The position numbers and the translations under genes were made by a program. The notes under the pieces were generated by a model that saw only the letters and a program-made list of their open reading frames with translations, had not been told where the DNA came from and ran no database searches. From positions 1 to 64,000 of the forward strand of contig KV918887.1 in the NCBI GenBank assembly GCA_002049455.2: 64,000 nucleotides of DNA. Direction: 5' to 3'. The first letter of the stretch is position 1. Each line of letters opens with the position of its first letter. This stretch comes from Porphyra umbilicalis. Its lineage: Eukaryota > Rhodophyta > Bangiophyceae > Bangiales > Bangiaceae. Shown piece by piece: positions 45,887-55,800 of this stretch.

Positions 45887-46173
45887 TGTGTGGAGAGTGT
45901 ATCGGGCAGCGACTTCAAAGGTGTTTTCTTCCCCGTTGGGCAGGGTTTTGTTCCTACTTCTTTCGTCTTTGCGCGCAACAGTGGCATTACTTTGGCATCT
46001 TTTATACGGCCGCTACGGCGGCTCTTGGCGGGTCCCGCCTCTGTGTCATTTGCGAACAAGGCCTCCGTGACATTTGCGAGTAAGGAGTCAAGACAAAGGC
46101 AAGAGAACAGAGAAGTCGAAGAAAAAAATAACTTGCAAGGGGAAAAAAAAAAAAACCTTTTGTGCTGCCCCGG
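45887..46173. other. Short spacer between convergent ORF remnants
   Basis: It contains an A-run at about 46143-46155 (GGGGAAAAAAAAAAAAACC). No further gene was seen. Confidence 0.5.
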
Positions 46174-46340
46174 TTACAAGTATGGCTTAAGAAGCGTGGC
46201 TCTGTCCGCCCACACATCCTCCGCCATGTCATGTCGCAGCTTGGTGTGCTCCTCCTCACTCCGTGTCTCCGCCCACGCGCCCAGAGCATGCCCAAAAGTG
46301 CCTGCAGGCAGCCAGGCGACAGGCGCAATGACGGGGGGGG
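46174..46340 (-). pseudogene. Possible C-terminal end of a PIF/Harbinger-type transposase
   Basis: The minus strand reads FGHALGAWAETRSEEEHTKL, then RHDMAEDVWADRATLLKPYL and a TAA (46174-46176). The H-T-K-L-R-x-D-M-x-E-x-V-W pattern just before a stop resembles the ends of PIF/Harbinger and related DDE transposases (H-x2-L-x2-D-x3-x-W). Upstream on the minus strand the sequence is Ala/Pro/Gly low complexity, so no DDE core is preserved. Its convergent position with the ORF1-like remnant fits a two-gene Harbinger layout. The evidence is suggestive only. Confidence 0.3.
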
Positions 46341-46660
46341 GGGGGCACCCGCGCTCACGAAGCCCGCCCCAGCGTCGTGGCCATCGCTACCGACGGAACC
46401 ACCGCCGCTAGCACCAGATCCGCCGCGGCCGCCGGCTCCACTGTCACCGGCGGCGCCGACAATCCAACGACACCCAGCTGCCGCTGCACCAACGCGGTGC
46501 CCCAAACGCCCCGAGCCGCCGCTGCCGGCCGCCTGACCGCCGGCGGCGGCGGCGGCAGCAGATCTACCATCGCCCGCCCCGTCTTCACCTGGTGCCGGTC
46601 CTGCCGAGCGGCCGCGATCGGCCGCATGACCGCCGGCGGCGGCAGCAAGAAGTGCACCAA
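46341..46660. other. GC-rich low-complexity stretch
   Basis: This is GCC/GGC-type sequence with a G-run at about 46331-46345. No gene was recognised. Confidence 0.5.
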
Positions 46661-46664
46661 CACC

Positions 46665-47397
46665 AGGGGTTGTCAGGATATGCTTTTTGGGCCGTAATAG
46701 GATATGGATACACGCCGATCCTTCGTATCTGACTACGGACAACCCCCTCAGCTGAGATCCAGATCAGGATACCTGCCTCCGGAACCGGATATTTGTGTGG
46801 AATATATTCGTATCCGGATACGATTATTAGATCCGAATATAATCTCCCAAGTCCGACGGACAGCTCAATTACAGCTCAAGAAGAATGCCATCCATCCGTT
46901 ATTCAAGTGCTAAATGAACGTCAGTACGACTTGAAATCCACACTTGATTTCAACGCCCCAACGGGCGCCGTCGAGGCGGTTCCCCGCCGTTTGTGTGAAC
47001 GGACGTCAGAATGACGGTCCTGAGACTCGTGTTACACTCTGACAACAACGCAATCGGGTCGAGTCGTGTGATTGAACGGCTCCTCCCGGGTCGGGCAGGA
47101 TCGCCGCTTGTCGCTGCCAAAAAGTTCGGACATTAGTTCCGCAATTGTCGGCACGCAAAAAGTGAGGTCGACTGTGTTTAATCAGAACTCGCCAGGCGCG
47201 GAAAGCCTCGTAACCGTATATATCCCTATATCCTGACTCTCATATCTGGGATACGGATCCGATATAATCTTGCAGTTACTGTCGGACCGGATAGATATAT
47301 CCTCACCTCCTTTGGTCATAATGCATTTCGGATATGTGTCCCCGGCTCGTATCCGAAGTGGATACGGATATAATGCACGGATATAATCCAGCAGTAT
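46665..47397. mobile_element. AT-rich element with many GGATAT/GGATAC motifs on both strands
   Basis: A sharp drop in GC is filled with GGATAC, GGATAT and ATATCC words clustered toward both ends. The left side has GGATATGC, TAGGATATGGATAC and GGATACCTGCC. The right side has TATATCCCTATATCC, GTATCCGAAGTGGATACGGAT and CACGGATATAATCC. The opposed orientation of the motifs at the two ends resembles subterminal repeats of a non-autonomous DNA transposon. There is no coding content, and I could not fix the exact ends or the target-site duplication. Confidence 0.5.
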
Positions 47398-50300
47398 GTG
47401 CTCAAGGTGACGCCGGTCCAGGCGTCAGCTAACTCGGCATCCACGCGCCTAGCTGGGGAGGCGGAGCTGTTGCACCGTCGTTTCAACCATTTGGGGTTAG
47501 AGAACCTCAAGCGGGCGGCCGCAATGGTCGACGGCATGCCGGCGTCAGTGGCAGACGCCAAGCGCGTTATTGGGACTGTGTGTGTGCCGTGTGTGGACGG
47601 CAAGATGGTGCAGGCGCCGAGCCCCCGCTCGTCTACAGCGACGATCAAGTGCCAGCTGGTGCACACCGACATTGGTGGCCCACTCACTGAGTCGCTGGGT
47701 TGTTCCATCTACTTTATGACGGCGCTGGAGGACTCCACGGGGTTCATCACGGCAACGCCTATCAAGACGAAAGGGATGGCACCGCAGGTTCTCAAGACGC
47801 GTATCAAGCAGCTTGAGACGCTGACGGGTGTCAAAGTCAAGCGCGTCCGTCATGACGGTGCAAAGGAGTACGTCACCAACGACCTCAAGGCATGGTACGA
47901 GGACAAGGGCATCACGTCGGAGATGATAGCGCCGTACAAGTCACAGCGGAACGGCAAAGCGAAGCGGATTAACCGCACGCTGATGGAGCGCGTGCGTGCT
48001 GCTTTGCTCGATGCCGGTGCGGAGGCAGACCTGTGCGCTGAAGCGTTGGCCTCTGTCGTCCATGTGCTCAACCGGTCCCCCAAGGCGGGGCTGGACGTGA
48101 CACCGCTGGAGGCCCTAACGGGTCGACGGCCCAACGTCGCGGGATTCCGCGTTTGGGGGAGCCGGGCGTGGGCGCTCAAACCCAAGAAGCAGCAACGCAA
48201 GCTGGAGCCAAGGACCGACGTCGGCCGCTTTGTCAGCTACACGGTCGGTGGAAAGGCCTACCGCATCCTCGAAGATGAGACGAACCAAGTCTTCGAGCGT
48301 CGAGACGTGCTGATGGAGGAGAACCTGGCTAAGGTCAAGGCGTCGGCAGTCGGGTCAAGCGCTGGTCCCCGGCTGACGGCGGGCAATGACGGCGGCAAGG
48401 ATGACGCCACGGAAGAGGCAATGGACATGCTCGACGCTGAACGCGGGCGAGAGGACGAGTACGCCCCCGACGACACCTCTGACAGCGACGAAGAAGTCGG
48501 TCCTCCATCCCTTGCTGAAGATAGCGAGGAGGAGGTCGAGGATTGCCCCGATGGCTCGACACCGGCGGGCGGTCAAGGACCTGCTACCTGTGACAGCGCC
48601 GCACCTGGGCCTCGTCGCTCAAAGCGAAAGCCAGCTCCCAAGGTAACATGGTGGGAGAAGGAACCCAAGGCGTACTTGGCAAGCGGTACCAAGAGTGCGG
48701 CTGAGTCCGGCTGCGACCTTCACAAGCCCCCGGCAAACGAGAAAGAGGCGCGTGCTAGTTCTGATTGGCCGCGTTGGAAGCAGGCCATCAAGGAGGAGGT
48801 GGCAGCACACAAGAAGCTTGGCACCTGGTCCAAGATTAAGGTAAACAACAAGAAGCACAACACCATCAAGATGCGTTTCGTGTTCGACATCAAGCACGAC
48901 GCGGAGGGCGAGATGAAGCGCTACAAGGCCCGCCTCGTGGCCGAAGGTTTCAACCAAGTGCCGGGGCGGGACTTTGACGAGACGTGGGCGCCGGTGCCCA
49001 GCGCGGCTACCACACGGGCCCTCTTTGCTGTGGCTGCAGCCACGGGCTGGGAGGTTCACCGTGTCGACGTCAAGACAGCCTTCCTCAACGCCAAGATGGA
49101 CAAGGAGATGTACATCAAACTCCCCGACGGTATCGAGCCGGAGGGCGTGGAGGAGATGTGTCGGCTTAACCTGGCGCTCTACGGGACAAAGCAGGCTGGG
49201 CGGCTGTGGGGCATCAAGCTCGACAAGGAGCTCAAGGAGATCGGTGCACTGCGATCCAAGGTAGACCCGTGCCTCTACGAGTGGTGCCACTCTGTGCACG
49301 GGCGCGTCTTCATCCTCGTGTACGTCGACGACCTTATCGTGGCGGGCGAGAAGCTTTCTGGAGTTGCTGCCGTCAAGCGCTCTGTGTCGGCAAAGATCGA
49401 AGTACGTGACATGGGGGAAGTTAACGACTTCATTGGCATGAAGGTCATGCGTGACCGTGAGTCGAAGACGCTCACTCTGAGAAACCCGGGTCACACGGTG
49501 ACGCTGCTGGAGGCGTTTGGGATTGAGACCTCTACCCCAAACAAGGCGCCAATGGCGTCAGGGGTCAAGCTAGCCAAGACGGGCGAGGACCTGCTGCCAG
49601 AGGGTAACCGGTACGCCGAGTTGGTAGGCTCCCTCCTCTACCTGTCAACCACGACAAGGCCGGACATCGCCTTTGCCGTGGGGGTGCTGTCGCGCTTCAT
49701 GTCGTGCCCTGAGCAGGACTACATGCGCGCAGCAAAGGGGGTATTGCGCTACCTGCGCAGGACAACCCGCCTTGGAGTGGTCTACGACAGGCTTCGTCTT
49801 CACCCTCAATGGCGGGCCCATCGCGTGGGCAAGCAAGCGCCAGTCGACGGTGGCAACCTCAAGGGCTGAAGCGGAGTACGTGGCCGCCGCGATGACCACC
49901 AAGGAGGCGCTGAGGCTACGCAAGCTGCTGTTGGCTCTGGGCTTCGATGGCGGGGCCATGCCGATGGGGGAAGACAACCAGGCTTGCCTCGCCTTCGTCA
50001 ACAACCCCGAAGCCACTGGGCGTACCAAGCACGTGAATGTCGCGTACCACATGGTCAGTGACTACGTGGCGCGCGGGGAGGTGACGTTCTACTTCATCCC
50101 TAGTGTGTAAATGCCGGCAGACGGGCTGACGAAGCCGCTGCCGGCCCAGGCGTTCGTCTTGTTTCGGCGCGTTATTGGCGTTGGCGCCGATCTTGGCAAC
50201 GCGGGGCTGGGCGCTACGCCGGCCACACGTCCTGCTTCCACGTGCTGAGCCCCTCCGTGGTCGGCGGAGGTCTTTTGCGGAGCGACCATGGTGACGGGCC

Positions 50301-51110
50301 GCGTGCCCTTTGCGTTTGGCATCGGGTTTGCGGCGGTTTGGGCCGGTTGTGGTGCTCGGATGGCCGGCTGGGGTATGTCATGTTGCTGTCCGAGTCGGCG
50401 GCAGTCGACTGAGCCCCTTTTGTTTTTGTGCACTAACGGCGATTTTTTGTTTTGGACGGTATCGATACCGTCCACAAGAAAAATCGCGCAGCTTAGGGCG
50501 ATTTGGGCCGGTTCTGGTGGCCGGACGTTCGGCTGGCGTATGTCATCTTGCTGCCCGAGTCGGTGGCAGGCGACTGAGCCCCTTTTGTTTTTGTGCACTA
50601 ACGGCGAATGCTTTTGGTGGACGGTAACGATACCGTCTACAAGAAAAATCGCGCGGAGTGCTTTTGCTGGAATCGATACCAGCCGTTCCGGTGGACTTAC
50701 ATGAACTCCAATGTAATTGGGGGAGTGCTGAGCTCCGCTCGGGAATTTCATTGGAGCTATACTTACACGCGGGCTTTTTGGTGACTCAAGCTCGTGTACT
50801 AGTTGGCATTCCATTGTGTATGACTTGTACTTGTTTGTACTTGATTTGTGTATCTCTTGGTGAGCTCCCCCCTTCTTGTGGTGAGCTCGGGGGGGATTGT
50901 GCGTTGCGTGGTGACTGGATCGTGCGGCGGTGGGCGGCTTACCACCGGGGATGCGCATGCTCCGCTTTGGGAGGTGCGCCGCACGCCCTGCACACGCGGA
51001 GAGTGGAAGTGCCTGGGGGAGCACTGAGAGAGGGTCGTCTCTGGGACTGGCAGAGGGGTCGCCTGGGGTATATCAGGCGGTCCTAGTGGGCCCAAGGCCG
51101 CCATCCAAGT
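47398..51110 (+). mobile_element. Ty1/copia element C, pol and 3' region
   Basis: The plus strand shows a long copia pol. The integrase zinc-binding stretch has LLHRRFNHLGLENLKRAAAM...CVPCVDGKM (about 47465-47610). The integrase core has HTDIGGPL and a YKSQRNGKAKRINRTLMERV stretch (to about 48130). An acidic linker follows. Reverse transcriptase has FVFDIKHDAEGEMKRYKARL and LVYVDDLIVAGE (YVDD near 49321). RNase H with TKHVNVAYHMV lies near 50020. A 3' non-coding region with a tandem repeat follows. The probable 3' LTR is near 50711-51110, with a TATATC at about 51070. No gag or matching 5' LTR was seen in the window. It has few breaks in pol and is of intermediate age. Confidence 0.82.
50340..50657 (+). 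repeat. Tandem duplication (about 165-bp unit, two copies), each with a hairpin
   Basis: Copy 1 is 50340-50504 and copy 2 is 50505-50657; both begin GGGCCGGTT. Both hold GAGCCCCTTTTGTTTTTGTG and CACTAACGGCGA, followed by an inverted repeat. In copy 1 the core GGACGGTATCGATACCGTCC (50454-50473) is a perfect 20-bp palindrome, extended outward by CGATTTTT...AAAAATCG. Copy 2 keeps the same arms with two or three changes. The duplication lies between pol and the putative 3' LTR of copia C. Confidence 0.8.
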
Positions 51111-51159
51111 AAACCAACGCATCCACCGATCTACCTCCCGCTTCATACCGTTCAGCCGG

Positions 51160-51270
51160 CGGCGCCCAGTTGTTGCGCGGTGGCGACGGTGCACGCCCTT
51201 GTCCCCCGACCCAGTGGCCGCCAGCTTGTTGAGGGTGCCGACTAGCTGGCGGCGCCCAGTTGTTGCGCGG
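51160..51270 (+). repeat. Short direct repeat flanking about 60 bp
   Basis: GGCGGCGCCCAGTTGTTGCG occurs at about 51159 and again at about 51247. This may mark the edge of the copia C LTR or a small duplication. Confidence 0.6.
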
Positions 51271-51639
51271 CAAGGATGGCGCCCGTCCGCCGCGCGACGG
51301 TGAAGATGCGGAGCATGGCGGGCACCCCCCGAGATGGCACGAACAGGTGCACCGCGCGAGCACGGCGAGACGCTCTTGGTGCCGCCGACGCTGGTCCCTC
51401 CTCCGCTCCGTGTCGCGCTCCGGGTCGGGCTTTCGGGTCATGGTGAGAGACGAGGGAGACCGGCGGCTCTTGAACAGATTGGCCGAGGGTCAGGGAGTGC
51501 GGGGGGGTGGAGGGGACGAGGCACCGTTGCGCACACGGCACACCGCCGGCGCCCACGCAGCACCGGCGGCGCACGCGGGCAAGGAGCCACACGCGGGTGG
51601 CCGGCGGCAAAAAAAAACCAGGCGGGGGGGAGGGCAGGG

Positions 51640-51900
51640 AACCGCCGCCAGCGTGCCTCGCCCGCGGCAGGGGTTGGAAATGCTCAATGGCAGAAGGGGG
51701 GGTCGGGGAAATGGTCGCCGGCGTGCCACGCCGGCGGCAAGCGCGGACAAATTGCAACGGTAGCAGAGAGGGGGGGGGGGCAGCCGTCGGCGTCCCACGC
51801 CGGCGGCAGAGCGGGAAAAGCTCAACGGTAGCAGGGGGGGGGGCGGGCAGCCGCCGGCGTCCCACGCCGGCGGCAAAGGCGGGAAGAACTCAACTGTGGG
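51640..51900 (+). repeat. Minisatellite, period about 69 bp, four copies
   Basis: The unit is headed by a GCCGGCGTGCCACGCCGGC-type palindrome, which recurs near 51648, 51717, 51786 and 51854. Between heads are AACGGTAGCAG and a G-run. Because 69 is divisible by 3, frames stay open on both strands and read as 23-residue repeats, which alone does not argue for coding. A further degenerate head may lie near 51590. Confidence 0.75.
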
Positions 51901-53099
51901 GGGATGCGTGCGGGAGGTCGTTGGAATGAATGAGCGAGGGAACACGAGCCGCCGGCGGACGGCGTGTTCATAAGCCGTCGCCGACGGCCGACAGCACGCG
52001 ACACGAGAAGCGCGCACACGCGGAGCACGAGCGCGCGACCGCAGCCCGAGGGGCGCCCCTCCGAACAGCCGATGGCGGCCCAGAGGGCGCCCCAACGAGC
52101 CGCGGATGGCACCCCACGCTGCGGCCCCTCGTGCGCGTGCGTGGATGGGGAGGCGCAAGGTGCTGCGGGCCCGCCCGAGCGGGAGGTGTGCCCGAGACCG
52201 CCCAGGGAGGTGCATTTGACGCTCCCCGAACGGCCCTCTCTGCGACACGGCCCCACGCGGCGCTGCCCACGAGGCGGGCCGCACCGACACTGGCACGGGG
52301 CCTCGTGCGTGCCCCTGCGTCGACAAAATCCCCGCCTCGTGGAAGCTGCTGAGGCACCCGCCGCGCCACGCTTGACGTGAGGCTGCCCTATTCTCGCGCG
52401 GGCCCACCGACACTGTCCGTTTCGACGCTTGCGGCAGTGCTCGTTCTGAGCAAGCCAACGCCGCCACCAGCAAAGGCGCCGTCCGCCTCTCGTTCTGGAA
52501 GCATTCGAATCGAAGCATCTGTCGGACCGCGCGGTGCCTGCCGTGGCCGCGTCTTGACAGCGCGTCTCACAGCGCACCCCGTTCCCAGGGTCCTCGACCG
52601 AGAGCCGCGGCTCTGCGCTGTCGCGTGAGGCTCGCCATCTGTCATTAATTCGCCAGGTGTCTTCCCAAAGTGAGATTTTTCTGCGTCGCGCCAGCAGGGC
52701 GACCAGTTTCTGTCAGTTCGTGGCGCTTTATTTCAGACGTGTGAACCTGACTTTCGGTATGTTTACTCAGATAACAAAAGCCTGCACAGACGATTGGAAA
52801 GTGGCGACGCGTTCTTTTCAGGATCGCAGCCTTTTCGTCCCTCCCTCCCTCACCTCGTGACTGCTTGGATATATGTTCGATTTCTGTCCGCTTGGTGGTC
52901 GACGTTGCTAGGCACGCTTCCCCCATCTTCTTGCACCAATCTGTGGACCATGTAGCCCCTGTTCTCGATAACTCCAGGACCGCGGACGGCCCTCTTGGAT
53001 GAGAAAAATGGGGAGCCGCTGAGCGTCCTCCACGTAAGCAAACGTGGCATATTCCGTTTGGGGTTTCAGAACTTCGGGGAGACGTTGTTGGGTGTGCTC
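51901..53099. other. Intergenic stretch, no gene recognised
   Basis: GC-rich to about 52620, then mixed. No domain-bearing ORF was found. The last bases before 53100 (GTTGTTGGGTGTGCTC) resemble the right-hand terminus of the Harbinger-type MITEs that follow, so a third, diverged copy could end here. Confidence 0.45.
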
Positions 53100-53381
53100 T
53101 TAGAGCGTCCCCACCAATGGATCCAAACAGCCAAACGCCAAAACGTGGCACGGTTTTGCCAAACGGGCATTGGTGGCTGGGATGCGACCCAAAACTAGGG
53201 TGTGACGGTCCAAAAATAGACCATCCTCACATATTCTAGTCGTCTAATCGACCTCGTGTCCATGACACGCGATTGCTCTAGTTTTGGATCTTCAACGGCA
53301 GGGCCACTCCAGACGGGCCTGTTTGGAGGCACGCCACTCCAACCAGGCCTGTTTGGAAGCGCCCCCAAACGTTTGGCAATA

Positions 53382-53780
53382 TTGCTGATCCCCGAATTTT
53401 GACCTGGGGGACAGAGACAGAGACTGACTGTGAATAACAGCACTCTATTGGTCTTAAACGACAGTAAGAAGGCATCGAAGCCAATAGACAGCCCGCATTG
53501 GGTGCCAGGACCTTGCATCCAGCAGAACTCACTGTTTGTTGCCGCTTGATCCGACTTTCTTGGCACGGAGCAAGCTGCCCACGGAAGATCTTGAGATTTT
53601 CTACTGTCTCCTTGCCAGAAGTGCAGAAAAAAAGAGGAGCTGAAGTTGATTTCCGGGCTGTATGGGCCCATGTAAGCAATCAAGAGCACCAAGTCAGTCC
53701 TACAGGCGCATCGGATTGGTGGAGAGAGTCGGTCCGCAAGTCAGTCTCTGTCCACCAGGACAAAATTTGGGGATCAGCAA
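53382..53780. mobile_element. Mariner-type MITE A nested in MITE 1
   Basis: It is bounded by TTGCTGATCCCC and GGGGATCAGCAA, with inverted homology extending about 40 bp inward (AATTTTG.CCTGG.GGACAGAGAC). It is flanked by TA at 53380-53381 and 53781-53782. It is 399 bp long. The TA duplication points to the Tc1/mariner superfamily. The interior is non-coding. Confidence 0.85.
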
Positions 53781-53808
53781 TACCCTGGTTCCACTTTGAG
53801 CCAACCTA

Positions 53809-53980
53809 TTGCTGTCTTCCCAATTTTGGCCGATCCCGTCAATGTCAAGAGGGGTGATCAGCCGTGTGAAACAGCGTCTCAGCCATCCTCTCAGCCGGAT
53901 AAAGTCGATTGACCAATGGGCTGTTGACCCAGACCCCTTCTTGACTTTGACCACATCGGCCAAAACTGGAAAGACAGCAA
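53809..53980. mobile_element. Mariner-type MITE B nested in MITE 1
   Basis: The ends are TTGCTGTCTTCCCAATTTTGG and, inverted, CCAAAACTGGAAAGACAGCAA, with TA at 53807-53808 and 53981-53982. It is 172 bp long, with about 50-bp arms. It shares only the TTGCTG start with MITE A, so it is a separate family or subfamily. Confidence 0.85.
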
Positions 53981-54243
53981 TACGCCAATGGAATGCCTGA
54001 CCCGTGGCATGCAAACAGAAATGCGGCGATCGGCCATCCACCGAGGTTCTTTGAACGGCATCTGTGGATTGTTGGTCCGCCACAAAAGAGGCCCACCCGG
54101 AGTGAGCATCCAGGGGAGCCCAAGATTGAGACGTGACCTGTTTAGTTTTGGCTCGACGTTTGGAGAGCCAGTGACAGGGCCACACGTTGGGCACTCGTGA
54201 CGTTTGGCTTTGGCTTTTGACTGCATTGGTGGAGACGCTCTTA

Positions 54244-54787
54244 GAGCATCTCCACCAATGGCTCCAACCGTCCAAACAGCCAAACGTGGCACCGTTTGGC
54301 CAACGGGGGCATTGGTGGAGAAAGCGAGGTCCAAAACTAGTGTGTGACGGTGGTGTGACGGCCCAAAAATAGCACTCCTCACATTTTCTAATCCCTTAAT
54401 GCATCTCGTGGTGGCCTCGCGGGATCGCCCTTCTGTTGGAGGTTAAACGGCAGCGCCACTCCAAACAGGCCTGTTTGTAGACGCCCCGAGTCGTTTGGCC
54501 AACCCCTGGTTCCCCGTTCGGACCACGAAAGCCAATGGAAAGCGTGACCCGTGGCTTGCAGACAGTTGCGAGACGATCTGGCAGTCATGGAGATTCTCCG
54601 TAGTGCATCTGTGGGAATACTGGCGTGCCACAAAAGAGGCCCACCGCCAGAGACGTCGAGGCGAGCCCAAGCTTGAGACGTGATCTGCTTCGTTTTGGCT
54701 CTGCCTTTGGAGAGCCAGTGACAGCGCCACACGTTGCGCACACGTGGCCGTTGGGTTGGACGGTTGGCTCCATTGGTGGAGATGCTC
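54244..54787. mobile_element. PIF/Harbinger-type MITE 2
   Basis: It begins GAGCATCTCCACCAATGG and ends CCATTGGTGGAGATGCTC. The TIRs extend to about 32 bp with two mismatches (CCAACCGTCCAA shared). It is 544 bp long. The left target TTA (54241-54243) is shared with MITE 1. The right flank is GTA, a one-base change from TTA. It is non-coding. Confidence 0.85.
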
Positions 54788-55395
54788 GTAGCATGTCAAG
54801 ACGGCTTGCTTGGCGCCAGCGCTTCAAATTATGATGCGCGGTGCTTTCGGCATCGAAGATCCTTGGATGTGGTCGCGCGAGCATCGCGAGTTGATCGCTT
54901 GTCTCTATTGAATCTGTGTAAAGTAGCCCCTCAAGTTGGAATCAAGCTCAAAATGGATTCGACCGCGTCTGAGATGGTCCGGAACGGACGGTATCGGTGT
55001 GACCAGATCGATGCTGCCGGAGGTGTACACGCCACAGCGGCCGATGAAGTATATAGAAAGACACTCCCCGGACCGTGACCACTCGACGTGCCTCCAGAGG
55101 CTGGAATCGGGGTGTAGAGTAGAGTTCTCTCAATGCGCCCAGGGCACGCTGTCAGCATTGGACCACACCTGTGTCGACCCCGCTGATTCCACCACCGGTA
55201 GGGGGGGGCCTGCGAATGGCCGGGCCAGCCTCACACAGCAGCCACTCATCGCCCGTGCATTCCCGTGGCCACCTGTGCCTGATGAGACGGGATTCTGACA
55301 GTGCCGCACGGGCTTGCACTTGCTCTCGATACTTCAATTGTGGTTTTCAACTCCGCCTGCCTGGGTCGACGTTCCCTATAGGAATACCCAGCGAC
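54788..55395. other. Intergenic stretch, no gene recognised
   Basis: Mixed composition with one G-run near 55201. No domain, RNA gene or repeat was recognised. Confidence 0.5.
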
Positions 55396-55800
55396 GTGCC
55401 CTGCCCCCCCCGCCGCCGGCACCGCCGCCCCCCCCGCCGCCGCCGCCCCCGCCCCCACCGCTGGCCGCCGCCGCCGCCGCCGCTGGCCGCCGCCGCCGCC
55501 CCCGCCCCCTCCGCTGGCCGCCGCCGCCGCCGCCGCTGGCCGCCGCCGCCGCCGCCGCCGCGGCCCCCGCCGCTGGCCGCCGCCGCCGCCGCCGCTGGCC
55601 ACCGCCGCCGCCGCTGGCCGCCGCCGCCGCCGCCGCTGGCCGCCGCCGCCCCCGCAGCCTCCGCCGCTGGCCGCCGCCGCCGCCGCTGGCCGCCGCCGCC
55701 GCCACCCCCGCCCCGGCCGCCGCCGCCGCCACCGCTGCTGGCCGCCGCTCCCGCCGCCGCCCGCCGCCCCCGCCGCGGCCGCCCGTCCCCGCTGCCGCAG
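55396..55800. repeat. CCG-type low-complexity tract
   Basis: The tract is built of CCGCTGGCCGCCGCCGCC-type units on the plus strand, the opposite strand polarity from the tract at 1-2030. Open frames reading Pro/Ala/Arg here are a consequence of the repeat. Pyrimidine-rich, less regular sequence continues to about 56160. Confidence 0.8.

Larger units (their letters stand above)
53103..54240. mobile_element. PIF/Harbinger-type MITE 1, with two nested mariner-type MITEs
   Basis: The left end is GAGCGTCCCCACCAATGG and the right end is CATTGGTGGAGACGCTC, which are inverted and flanked by TTA at 53100-53102 and TTA at 54241-54243. Length is 1138 bp, of which about 575 bp are the two nested elements and their TA duplications. 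What is left aligns over its length with MITE 2 next door (for example GCCACTCCA..CAGGCCTGTTTG and TGACCCGTGGC.TGCA). The TIR and the TTA target are typical of PIF/Harbinger (Tourist) MITEs. It has no coding capacity. Confidence 0.85.

Noticed and set aside
51640-51900. CRISPR-like array of palindromic repeats
   Set aside because: The units are a degenerate minisatellite in eukaryotic DNA. Spacers are not unique and no cas gene exists in the window.
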